64,000 nt of DNA, taken from the NCBI GenBank assembly GCA_900771995.1, contig CAAGQC010000087.1, positions 14,975 to 78,974 of the forward strand, written 5' to 3'. Within the stretch, counting starts at the first letter, position 1. Every line of letters starts with the position of its first letter. This DNA is from Lachnospiraceae bacterium (GTDB lineage: Bacteria; Bacillota; Clostridia; Lachnospirales; Lachnospiraceae). Under the pieces are notes generated by a model. That model was given only the letters and a program-made list of their open reading frames with translations. It ran no database searches and was not told the origin of the DNA. The position numbers and the translations under genes are program-made. Shown piece by piece: positions 25,220 through 32,611 of this stretch.

Positions 25220-25693
25220 TTACTGTTTATTGTCGTACATCTGGGGCTGCACATATCCGGAGCCGCTCATGCTCTTGTAGTAGTCAAAAGCATTCTTGGC
25301 GTTCTTACGTCTCTGACCGATGCTTGCCCGCTCTCTGGCGAAATAGCTTTCGATCAGCTTTTTATTTCGGGCCTCCTGAGCCTGTACGGACACGCTGAGT
25401 TCCGTCACCTGGCTGACCTTCTTCTGGAGTTCACGGATCTGCGCCGCGTAGCGTTCTCTGTTGCCTTCCAGTTCCTTCGCCAGCTTCGCGTACATGATCT
25501 CAAAGCCTTCATCCAGATGCACTACCTCGTCGATCAGGTGCTGTTTTTCCTCCACAGCATCATCGAACAGGCTCATATCCACCTTTTCCGCAGAAAAGAT
25601 CTCTTCCTGACGTTTGTTATAGTCCTGAATCTTCCGCAATACTTCCAGCTTCTTATCCAGGCTCTCTGACAAAATGGTAAGCTGATTCTCCAT
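25220..25693 (-). CDS. FliT-like flagellar export chaperone
   Basis: A 157-residue protein made almost entirely of amphipathic helices (LDKKLEVLRKIQDYNKRQEE, VHLDEGFEIMYAKLAKELEG) with a Gly/Ser/Gln-rich tail. The length, helical content and position directly after fliS fit the FliT/FlgN class of type III export chaperones, FliT being the FliD partner. Sequence similarity to enteric FliT is not obvious, so the name rests on context. Its ATG overlaps the fliS stop as TGATG, giving tight translational coupling. Confidence 0.65.
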   Translation of the reverse strand: MENQLTILSESLDKKLEVLRKIQDYNKRQEEIFSAEKVDMSLFDDAVEEKQHLIDEVVHLDEGFEIMYAKLAKELEGNRERYAAQIRELQKKVSQVTELSVSVQAQEARNKKLIESYFARERASIGQRRKNAKNAFDYYKSMSGSGYVQPQMYDNKQ

Positions 25694-26079
25694 CAGTCAT
25701 TTCCTTTCTTTGCTCCCGCCTTCATGACTTCCTTCCAGTTGTCACGAATGGCATGCAGGTGGGTATTGATCTCTTCGAGAATTTCCTTATCTTTTTTGAC
25801 ATTGGCTTCCACAAGACGTCTCTCCAGATAAGTATAGATGTTGTCGAAGTCCTTGGAGACTTCGTATTTCATATCCAGGGTGGAATGCAGATATCCTATG
25901 ATATTCTGCACCTTGCGGATATTTTCATGTGCCTTGGGTACATCAGATTTTTCCACAGCCATTTCTGCAATATTGCAGAACTTGATTGCTCCGTCATAGA
26001 GCATCAGAGTCAGTTCCGCCGGGGATGCCGTCAGAACCTTGCTGTTGTTATACTGTGCATAAGCACTGGGTAATGCCAT
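25693..26079 (-). CDS. fliS: Flagellin export chaperone FliS
   Basis: A 128-residue cytoplasmic chaperone that binds the C-terminal D0 segment of flagellin before export. The N-terminus ALPSAYAQYNNSKVLTASPA and the following ELTLMLYDGAIKFCNIAEMA are canonical. The conserved YLERRLVEANVKKDKEILEE helix is present. AGGAGG lies upstream, and the start is 2 bases beyond the fliD stop. In firmicutes FliS also takes part in the FliW/CsrA homeostasis circuit; both partners are encoded about 2.5 kb upstream on the same strand. Confidence 0.95.
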   Translation of the reverse strand: MALPSAYAQYNNSKVLTASPAELTLMLYDGAIKFCNIAEMAVEKSDVPKAHENIRKVQNIIGYLHSTLDMKYEVSKDFDNIYTYLERRLVEANVKKDKEILEEINTHLHAIRDNWKEVMKAGAKKGND

Positions 26080-26080
26080 A

Positions 26081-27634
26081 TCATGATCCTCCTAACAAGC
26101 TGGTCACCGCGCTGGAATTGCTCTGCAGCTTTGCCAGTGCAGTCTCCATTTTGGAGAACTTGGAATACCACTTGTCTTCGTAATCGTTCAGCTTATCTTC
26201 CAAGTCTTTGATCTTGCTTGTATAATCATCATAATCCGATTTCATCTTTTTGTCATCATAAAAATTACCGTAGGTACGATAACCTTCTACAGACTTGGAG
26301 AGATCGCTCATTTTGCTGTACATATTTTTGAACAGGCCGGAGAAAAAGCTTACGACCGTATCGGGATCGCTGCTGATCATGCTCTTAAGCTTGTCTGCAT
26401 TACCGGAGGTGCTGGAGTCTTCCGCATCACCGTCAATATGGTAAGCATTCTTCTCATTTTCCGCAGCGGTAAAGTAACTCAGGGTCTCAATACCGAAATC
26501 GCTGAGGTACATCTTCTTGCCATTGACTTCCACACTGCCTGCCATGATCTCTTTCAGGGCAGAGCTTACAGTAGACAGATTGCTGTCTCTGCGAAGCAGG
26601 GCATCCTTGATCTTGGTCTCGTACTTCTCTACTTCGGTATCGGACATGGCATCCTTCTCATCATCGGTCAGGGGCTCATAGCCTCTGGCAGAATCTGCGT
26701 TGTAAAGCTTGTCCATCTCGTTGATCAGAGAGTTATATTCCTTCAGGAAGCTCTTGATCATATCGTAGATACCGTCTACGTCATCCTGTGTGGTCAGGGT
26801 GATCTCTTCGTCTGCCCCGGTCTCCTTCAGAGCCGTGATGGTCAGACCGTTGATGGAAAATACATTCGTATTGCTGGTGTAGTCGGTGTTATTCAGCGTG
26901 ATCTTGGAATCCTGTCCCTTGATATAGCTGGCATCGCTGACACCCAGTCCTTTCAGCAGGTCATCTGCGCCGGTTCCGGTGGCGGTAATGGAGAAGTTGC
27001 CTGCTTCGCCGGAATCCTTTGCACTGATATAAAATCTCTGCTGTGTGGTATCAAAGTTGGCATTCAGTCCGGCTTCTTTTAACTTGGACAGGACATCGGA
27101 GATCGTGGTGTCCTTGGTAATGTTCAGATCCACACTGGTATCACCGTTCTGGATTGTGAGGGTGGTATCGTCTCCGGTGGTAAAACCGTCAACAGTGCTG
27201 CCATCGCTGCTCTTGATTCCCAGATCGGACAGTTTGGTCAATGCATTCAACTTGGTATCTGCCGTTACATTATCCTTCAGTGACAGTTGGCCGCCGGTCA
27301 TATAGGCTGTCTTCGCCAGCTGTGATACCTTAAGGGTCTGTACGCCGGTCATAGCGCCGTCACCGGTGATAACGCTTACCGCATTACTGTCGGATACTTT
27401 GGTCACTCTCTTGCTGTATGCGGATTCAAAACGCATATTGTTTACAAACTTGGACTGCAGATTCTTGATCTTGGTATTCAGTTCCTTCCAGGCTGTCTGT
27501 TTCCATTCCTGTTTGGTCTGAGCCTTCTTCGCATCATCCACCTTGGTCTGCTTCGCAGACACCAGCTGCTGGATAATACTCTCTGTGTCCATTCCGGAAA
27601 TCAGTCCGGATAATCTCATTGTTGATGATGCCAT
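26081..27634 (-). CDS. fliD: Flagellar filament capping protein FliD
   Basis: A 517-residue HAP2 protein that forms the cap under which flagellin subunits fold. The N-terminal FliD_N domain starts MASSTMRLSGLISGMDTESI, a family signature. The C-terminal FliD_C domain includes YNSLINEMDKLYNADSARGY and VVSFFSGLFKNMYSKMSDLS and ends in coiled coil (LEDKLNDYEDKWYSKFSKME). The central domain (about 130-330) is Thr/Asp-rich and strand-forming. AGGAGG lies before the ATG, 12 bases after flaG. Confidence 0.96.
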   Translation of the reverse strand: MASSTMRLSGLISGMDTESIIQQLVSAKQTKVDDAKKAQTKQEWKQTAWKELNTKIKNLQSKFVNNMRFESAYSKRVTKVSDSNAVSVITGDGAMTGVQTLKVSQLAKTAYMTGGQLSLKDNVTADTKLNALTKLSDLGIKSSDGSTVDGFTTGDDTTLTIQNGDTSVDLNITKDTTISDVLSKLKEAGLNANFDTTQQRFYISAKDSGEAGNFSITATGTGADDLLKGLGVSDASYIKGQDSKITLNNTDYTSNTNVFSINGLTITALKETGADEEITLTTQDDVDGIYDMIKSFLKEYNSLINEMDKLYNADSARGYEPLTDDEKDAMSDTEVEKYETKIKDALLRRDSNLSTVSSALKEIMAGSVEVNGKKMYLSDFGIETLSYFTAAENEKNAYHIDGDAEDSSTSGNADKLKSMISSDPDTVVSFFSGLFKNMYSKMSDLSKSVEGYRTYGNFYDDKKMKSDYDDYTSKIKDLEDKLNDYEDKWYSKFSKMETALAKLQSNSSAVTSLLGGS

Positions 27635-27646
27635 ATCGGTATCCTC

Positions 27647-28099
27647 CTATCTCTTCTCGTCCACCAGAATACCCGCCATCTCCCATACTTTGGCGATCAT
27701 ATCCAAAGTCTTCTCAGGAGGAAGCTCTTTGATGACCTTCTTGGTATCCTTATCTATGATCTTAATGGTTACGCGGTTGGTTGCCTCGTGGATGCCAAAG
27801 ACAGCTTCTGAATGAGACATCATGTTCTTATTCAGCTTCTCTACCGCTTTCTTGATCTGTTCGTTGGTCACCTGCTGTTGCTGTTCGCTGTTGGCATCGG
27901 CAGATGTATTATTCTGCTCCTTGCCCTGGGCATTCTCAACGACTGCGGTCGTCTGATCAAGCTTGTCTGCTGCATTCACATTAGCAGGATTGTATTCCGA
28001 GGAATTCTCCTCTGTGGTTACTTTGGTCACAGTGTTCTTGGCAGCGGCCGTGTTCTGTGCCTGTACTGTCATTACACTGGAAATCGGTTCTATGGTCAT
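27647..28099 (-). CDS. flaG: FlaG-family flagellar protein
   Basis: A 150-residue protein. The first about 75 residues are a low-complexity Ala/Asn/Thr/Gln-rich region; the C-terminal 70 are the FlaG domain (FGIHEATNRVTIKIIDKDTK, then VIKELPPEKTLDMIAKVWEM). FlaG affects filament length and is nearly always next to fliD. The start at 28099 follows GGAGGTGA; a frame extension to 28144 is not homologous. A sigma-28 promoter lies upstream, overlapping the csrA terminator, and a GGA-loop hairpin precedes the SD, so transcriptional and CsrA control are both plausible. Confidence 0.92.
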   Translation of the reverse strand: MTIEPISSVMTVQAQNTAAAKNTVTKVTTEENSSEYNPANVNAADKLDQTTAVVENAQGKEQNNTSADANSEQQQQVTNEQIKKAVEKLNKNMMSHSEAVFGIHEATNRVTIKIIDKDTKKVIKELPPEKTLDMIAKVWEMAGILVDEKR

Positions 28100-28107
28100 A
28101 ATGGTCA

Positions 28108-28142
28108 CCTCCGTGTGATATGAAAGCGCCTTCCGTGGGCGC
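28108..28142 (-). promoter_or_regulatory. GGA-loop hairpin upstream of the flaG Shine-Dalgarno
   Basis: Minus-strand GCGCC-CACGGAA-GGCGC (28142 to 28126) is a 5-bp GC stem with GGA in the loop, 13 bases upstream of the flaG SD GGAGG (28112-28108). It has the same layout as the fliC leader hairpin and is a candidate CsrA target. Confidence 0.5.
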
Positions 28143-28165
28143 ACGACCTTGCTTCTCTAAGGACT

Positions 28166-28192
28166 GTATCGGTAAATTCCTCCAAAAAATTA
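28166..28192 (-). promoter_or_regulatory. Candidate sigma-28 promoter of flaG-fliD-fliS
   Basis: TAATTTTT, 11 bases, ACCGATAC on the minus strand. The -35 overlaps the T-tract of the csrA terminator, so the upstream transcript ends where the next one starts. Confidence 0.65.
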
Positions 28193-28222
28193 ATAGGAGA
28201 TGCAAAAATTTGCACCTCCTAT
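28184..28222 (-). terminator. Terminator of the flgM-to-csrA transcript
   Basis: Minus-strand ATAGGAGGTGCAAA pairs with TTTGCATCTCCTAT (28222-28209 with 28206-28193, one G-U) and is followed by TAATTTTTT, 22 bases past the csrA stop. Confidence 0.88.
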
Positions 28223-28244
28223 GCCTAATTTCCTATTTTTCTTT

Positions 28245-28463
28245 TTACCCCAACAGATTCTTCAATGCCGCCATGCCTTCGGCATCCACAGAGGCCTTGT
28301 TGGCTTCCTGGATCTGGAGGTAGACTTCCTTGCGGTAGATGGGCACTTCCTTGGGGGCGGTGATACCGATCTTGACCTGATCGCCCTTGACTTCCAGGAT
28401 GGTGATCTCGATGTCGTTGTTGATGACAATTGCTTCGTTCTTCTTACGGGACAATGCCAGCAT
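28245..28463 (-). CDS. csrA: Carbon storage regulator CsrA, translational repressor
   Basis: A 72-residue homodimeric RNA-binding protein that blocks ribosome access at GGA-containing leaders. The sequence MLALSRKKNEAIVINNDIEI and VKIGITAPKEVPIYRKEVYL matches the family, including the RNA-contacting first strand and the Arg of the IYRKEV segment. I start at the ATG at 28463, one base after the fliW stop; a GTG 9 bases earlier would also fit. The fliW-csrA order and coupling are those of firmicutes, where FliW sequesters CsrA until it is titrated by flagellin. Likely targets in this window are the fliC and flaG leaders. Confidence 0.97.
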   Translation of the reverse strand: MLALSRKKNEAIVINNDIEITILEVKGDQVKIGITAPKEVPIYRKEVYLQIQEANKASVDAEGMAALKNLLG

Positions 28464-28464
28464 C

Positions 28465-28923
28465 TTACTCACCCGCCTTTCCGGATTTCAGGATATCGTA
28501 TACCGGGTATTTTACCGGGTATTTTTCTCCCTCGAGGATGATCTGGCAGGCCTTCCGCTCCTCCACATTGATCACAAAAGGTCCCTGGAGGTTCACGGTC
28601 ATCTGGGTCAGATCTGCAGGTACGGTCACGGTGACCATAACCAGAATATTCTCCGGGGTCAGGTTGCCGACACCGGTGAGCAGTTCATCATCCACTTCCG
28701 GATCATACTGGGGATTGACTAACAGAGGATCCATGACCGGCATAGCGAATCCGGGCTCTTCCAGAGACTGCAAATAACGGATGCCCACACTGCTACCCTT
28801 TTCCTCATCGTGAAGCATGGTAAAATGCTTCAGCTCCGGAAATCCGATGATCCCCTTGTCAAAGGTGATGATCTTATCGTCCGCAATCTCAACTTCTCCG
28901 AAAAATTTAGTATTAATCTTCAT
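28465..28923 (-). CDS. fliW: Flagellar assembly factor FliW, CsrA antagonist
   Basis: A 152-residue protein of the FliW family: MKINTKFFGEVEIADDKIIT, GIIGFPELKHFTML, PGFAMPVMDPLLVNPQYDPE and NLQGPFVINVEERKACQIIL are all conserved blocks. FliW binds either flagellin or CsrA; when cytoplasmic flagellin rises FliW is titrated and CsrA represses flagellin translation. Its stop codon is one base from the csrA start, so the two are made in fixed proportion. A modest TAGG site precedes the ATG. Confidence 0.96.
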   Translation of the reverse strand: MKINTKFFGEVEIADDKIITFDKGIIGFPELKHFTMLHDEEKGSSVGIRYLQSLEEPGFAMPVMDPLLVNPQYDPEVDDELLTGVGNLTPENILVMVTVTVPADLTQMTVNLQGPFVINVEERKACQIILEGEKYPVKYPVYDILKSGKAGE

Positions 28924-28955
28924 AATATACCTACGCCTTTCTGTAACCTGTTCTC

Positions 28956-30521
28956 CTAGATGAAATTCAACAGCGTTGTCTGCATCACCTTACCGGTAGC
29001 CATCAGCGCTGCCTCATAAGTCATTTCTGCGCTCTTTAAGTCGATAGCGGTCTCGGTAACATCAATATCCTCGTTCTCACTCTTCAGTGTCTCAAAGGTG
29101 GTCTTCTGGCTCTTCATACGGTTGTCGATCAGTTCCAGTTTGCTGCTTCTGGTACCACAGTTGGTGATACACAGGTTCGCGTCATCCAGATAGCCCTGAA
29201 ATGTGGTAATGCCGCTCTCGAACAGCTTCTGGCTTTTATCCTTGGACAGGGTCAGAGCCTTTTCCACCGCTTCCATCTGTTTGGCGAGAATATCCACATC
29301 GTCTCCGGTGGCATTCTCCTGCAGTCCCTCGATCTTACTCTTTGCGGTCTCCAGATCGATCACATCCTGCATGGCCTGTACCAGATCGTCCACAGTACGG
29401 CCGATGCCATGCTGGAAACACTCATCTGCAGTGGAATTCACGCGGATCGTCTGGTTGAATCCCACATCGTATTCGATCACCTGCTTCTCGGAAGTGCCGG
29501 TGAGATAACTCTGGTTGTATTCGGTCGTCTTTCCTTCTGCATCGGTGCTGGTACATGCAAAATAATGCTCGGGTCTTAAATCGCCCTTATTCCAGTGGTT
29601 CTTCTGGTAGGTCACGCGGATCTCGCCTTCGTTGGTGCCGGAAGTCGTCGGATCATCCTTGCAGGCCATCAGCTTTTCATACTGGTTCTTGCCCAGCAAT
29701 ATCTCGCCGGTATCCCGCACATAGAAAATATCGTCATCCCCCAGCTGGCTGTAGGGATCCTTTGTGGAAGAGAACTCCTTGATCTGCGGATTGCCGCCGT
29801 TGGCATCCGGCCAGGTCACTTCCTTATAGCTGCCGTCCGCCTGTTTTTCCTGGAAAGTAATGGAGGGTGTCGCCCCTTCCATACAGTCATCATAGGCCAG
29901 CTGGATACGATATACCTCTGTGGAACTGATGCTTTGTTCGGTGATATCCTTGTAATCCGCACCGTTATAGTTGGCTGCGGTAATATCCAGCAGTTTGCCG
30001 GTGTCGACCTTGGTCATCTGGGTAATGGAATTGTTGTCCAGCTGCTCCGTGATCTTATATTTGGTATTGTATTCCTTATCAAAGCTTAAGGAAGTATCGG
30101 TACGGTAACCGGTGAATACATAACGTCCCGCATAGTCGGCGTCTCCGGTACTGTATACCTCTTCACCCAGAGCCTTCAGCTGTTCCAGAATGATCTGACG
30201 GTCTTCCGATTTCAGATCTCCGTTGGAGCCTTTGGTGCATTGTTTGATCATATTGGTCATGATCTCTGTCAGATTTTTCAGTGCATCCTCTGTCACATCC
30301 AGCCAGCTCTCCGCATCGGGAATGTTCTTGCTGTAGTACTGTGTCACCTCCGTTACATTACTGCGCAGGCGCAGGGCACGGATGGATACCACAGGATCGT
30401 CGGAAGGACGGCTGACCTTCTTCTGGGTGGACATCTGGGTACTCAGCTTATCCTGATATACTTTATTCGTATTGATATTGGACAGATTATTACGCTGCAT
30501 GATCTTGTTCGTAATTCTCAT
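28956..30521 (-). CDS. flgL: Flagellar hook-filament junction protein FlgL (HAP3)
   Basis: A 521-residue protein linking hook and filament. The N-terminus MRITNKIMQRNNLSNINTNK and the following KVSRPSDDPVVSIRALRLRS are the conserved D0/D1, and the C-terminus ETAIDLKSAEMTYEAALMAT closes the coil. The roughly 250-residue middle domain makes it longer than enteric FlgL (317). I start at 30521; the frame is open to 30587 but that part runs through a palindrome and is not homologous. The SD is AAAGGA at rather long spacing. Two inverted repeats separate it from the upstream flgK. Confidence 0.93.
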   Translation of the reverse strand: MRITNKIMQRNNLSNINTNKVYQDKLSTQMSTQKKVSRPSDDPVVSIRALRLRSNVTEVTQYYSKNIPDAESWLDVTEDALKNLTEIMTNMIKQCTKGSNGDLKSEDRQIILEQLKALGEEVYSTGDADYAGRYVFTGYRTDTSLSFDKEYNTKYKITEQLDNNSITQMTKVDTGKLLDITAANYNGADYKDITEQSISSTEVYRIQLAYDDCMEGATPSITFQEKQADGSYKEVTWPDANGGNPQIKEFSSTKDPYSQLGDDDIFYVRDTGEILLGKNQYEKLMACKDDPTTSGTNEGEIRVTYQKNHWNKGDLRPEHYFACTSTDAEGKTTEYNQSYLTGTSEKQVIEYDVGFNQTIRVNSTADECFQHGIGRTVDDLVQAMQDVIDLETAKSKIEGLQENATGDDVDILAKQMEAVEKALTLSKDKSQKLFESGITTFQGYLDDANLCITNCGTRSSKLELIDNRMKSQKTTFETLKSENEDIDVTETAIDLKSAEMTYEAALMATGKVMQTTLLNFI

Positions 30522-30577
30522 AATGTTCTCTTGTCCTTTCTCTCTATAGAATTCCATACCATTATTGCCATCACACT

Positions 30578-30599
30578 GAAAAAGCATTTATGCTTTTTC
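30578..30599. repeat. Perfect 22-bp palindrome between flgK and flgL
   Basis: GAAAAAGCAT-TT-ATGCTTTTTC. On the minus strand it could act as a weak intrinsic terminator (short stem ending in T5), reducing flgL relative to flgK. Confidence 0.55.
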
Positions 30600-30601
30600 C
30601 T

Positions 30602-30667
30602 GTATGAAACTTAGAACTTCTTCACGAAAGTGCCTTTGCACTGAGTGACTAGAAGTTCTTTTCATAC
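30602..30667. repeat. 66-bp extended hairpin starting at the flgK stop codon
   Basis: Nested arms: GTATGAAA with TTTCATAC, AGAACTTCT with AGAAGTTCT, TCAC with GTGA, and AGTGC-CTTT-GCACT at the tip. No T-run follows on the minus strand, so an mRNA-stability or processing element, or a small repeat element, fits better than a terminator. Confidence 0.65.
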
Positions 30668-32586
30668 TAGACTCCGGTCTCCAGAATCAGTCTGTCATAG
30701 ACTTCTGTCAGTGTCTGGATCATTTTGGAAGCCAGATTGTATCCGTTCTGGTATTTTACCAGATTTACCGCTTCTTCATCCTCATCTACACCGGAGATGG
30801 AGATTCTCTGGTTGTCGATGGTATTGGAAATATCCTTAAAGCTTGCGTAGAAAGTATTGGCTCTGGAAGCATTCAATGCCACATCCGATAAAATACACTG
30901 TAAAAATTCGGAAGCATTACAGCCACGGAAACTCATCTTGCTCTTATCCGTTGCCAGATTTTTCAAGTCATTCAGCAGATCATTCTGTTCCACACCGTCT
31001 GCTGCATCGTAACGGTTGGCCATCATGCCGGGATCCTGCTCCATGGCATCCAGAATGTCAAAATTCTTCGCGGTCAGACGATAGTAGCTGTCGTCATTGA
31101 CTTTTACCGTGATCTTGCTGCCTGCCGTCTTCTCCTGCTTGTCGTATCTCTTGGTATCGTCATTTAACAAAAACTGCTCCCCGCCGGTAGCTGCATTACC
31201 GGTGAACATCTTCACCCCGGGATCTCCGCTTCCGCTGTAGCCGGAAGTCAGGATATCGTTGAACTTCTGGGAAAATGTACGGATCCACTCATTCATCTGA
31301 CTCATATAATAAGGGATTCCCTGATAGGACAGGTCCGTACCGATCTCTGCCTTCTTGCCCACACGGTCATTTGTGACCGCACGGGGATTCTTCTCATTAT
31401 CCGATAAGGTAAAAGTATAGGTATAGGTTGCTTCGCCATTGGCATCGTATTCACAGGTATATTCCCAGGAATCGTAATAGAATTCCTGATTGCCCAGATC
31501 AATGACACCACCCTGATCCGACAGATTACACTTATTCAGATCCTGCAGATAGGCTTTGGTTACCTTTACGGTTACGGTATCATGGGTCTTGCCATCCACG
31601 GTAGTGGTGCCGGTAGCGGTCACCTCTCCGGTGAAATTCTCCCCGTTATTACCGTCACGCATCTGTATCAGTCCTGCCAGATCGCCGCCCATGGCCGCGT
31701 TGTACAGGTTGAATTTCTGTCCGTCTGACCAGTAAACATCGTAAAGACCGTCAATATCGGTCTGGTTCACTTTCTCGTAAGCGGTTCTTGCCACGCACTC
31801 CAGACCGTTATAATCGCTGCCGTCCACCAGCATCTGTCCGCCGGCGATCTTGACCATATACCGGTTGGCTCCGGTCTCCCGGTTCTCGTTGTTGGCATCG
31901 ATGATCGGGGTCTCCTTGACCTCTACGTCCACGATCTTGGACAGTTCGTCTACCAGCAGAGTTCTGCGGTCACGCAGTTCATTGGCTTTCGTTCCGGCCA
32001 GTTCAATGGTATTGATCTGTTTATTCAGAGAGGCGATCTCACCGGCGATGGAATTGATCTGATCCACCTTCAGTTTGATCTCCTGATTGATGTCTTTCTG
32101 TACTTTCTCCAGATTGCCCGCCATACCGTTGAAATACTCGGTCAGGGCTCCGGCATATCCTACGAACTGGGACTTGGCCGTAGCACTGTTGGGATCCTTT
32201 AACAGCGCCTGCATTCCGGTGACCATCAGCTGATCGAAGATCGTCTTGAATCCGGTGCTCTTGCCGTCATCATCAAAATAGGTCTCCAGCTGCTGCATGT
32301 AGTACTGCTTCATGTCGTACTCTCCCAGCTTGGCATTATTGTCCCAGAATCTTCCGTCGTAGAACTCATCCCGGATACGCTCAATGGCCAGTGTCTCTAC
32401 ACCAGCACCGGCACAGCCGTAGGTCTGGAACACCCGCAGGGCATTGGATGCCTGCTGTGTCACCTGCTGTCTGCTGTAGCCTTCCGTCTGTACGTTGGCG
32501 ATGTTGTTGGAAGTGGTATTCATGGCAGCATTGCTGGCCAGCAGTCCTGTATATGCAATATTTAATCCAAAAAATTGTGAGGGCAT
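30667..32586 (-). CDS. flgK: Flagellar hook-associated protein FlgK (HAP1), second paralogue
   Basis: A 639-residue HAP1-like protein. The N-terminus FFGLNIAYTGLLASNAAMNT, TSNNIANVQTEGYSRQQVTQ and the C-terminal EEAVNLVKYQNGYNLASKMI are FlgK hallmarks. It has a longer central region (about 230-520) than its neighbour and differs from it throughout. AAGGAGG precedes the ATG, 25 bases after the first flgK stop. Two flgK-type genes in tandem would give a junction zone of mixed composition, or one may act at a different position (inference). Confidence 0.9.
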   Translation of the reverse strand: MPSQFFGLNIAYTGLLASNAAMNTTSNNIANVQTEGYSRQQVTQQASNALRVFQTYGCAGAGVETLAIERIRDEFYDGRFWDNNAKLGEYDMKQYYMQQLETYFDDDGKSTGFKTIFDQLMVTGMQALLKDPNSATAKSQFVGYAGALTEYFNGMAGNLEKVQKDINQEIKLKVDQINSIAGEIASLNKQINTIELAGTKANELRDRRTLLVDELSKIVDVEVKETPIIDANNENRETGANRYMVKIAGGQMLVDGSDYNGLECVARTAYEKVNQTDIDGLYDVYWSDGQKFNLYNAAMGGDLAGLIQMRDGNNGENFTGEVTATGTTTVDGKTHDTVTVKVTKAYLQDLNKCNLSDQGGVIDLGNQEFYYDSWEYTCEYDANGEATYTYTFTLSDNEKNPRAVTNDRVGKKAEIGTDLSYQGIPYYMSQMNEWIRTFSQKFNDILTSGYSGSGDPGVKMFTGNAATGGEQFLLNDDTKRYDKQEKTAGSKITVKVNDDSYYRLTAKNFDILDAMEQDPGMMANRYDAADGVEQNDLLNDLKNLATDKSKMSFRGCNASEFLQCILSDVALNASRANTFYASFKDISNTIDNQRISISGVDEDEEAVNLVKYQNGYNLASKMIQTLTEVYDRLILETGV

Positions 32587-32611
32587 AACTTACCTCCTTG
32601 GTTCTTACGCA

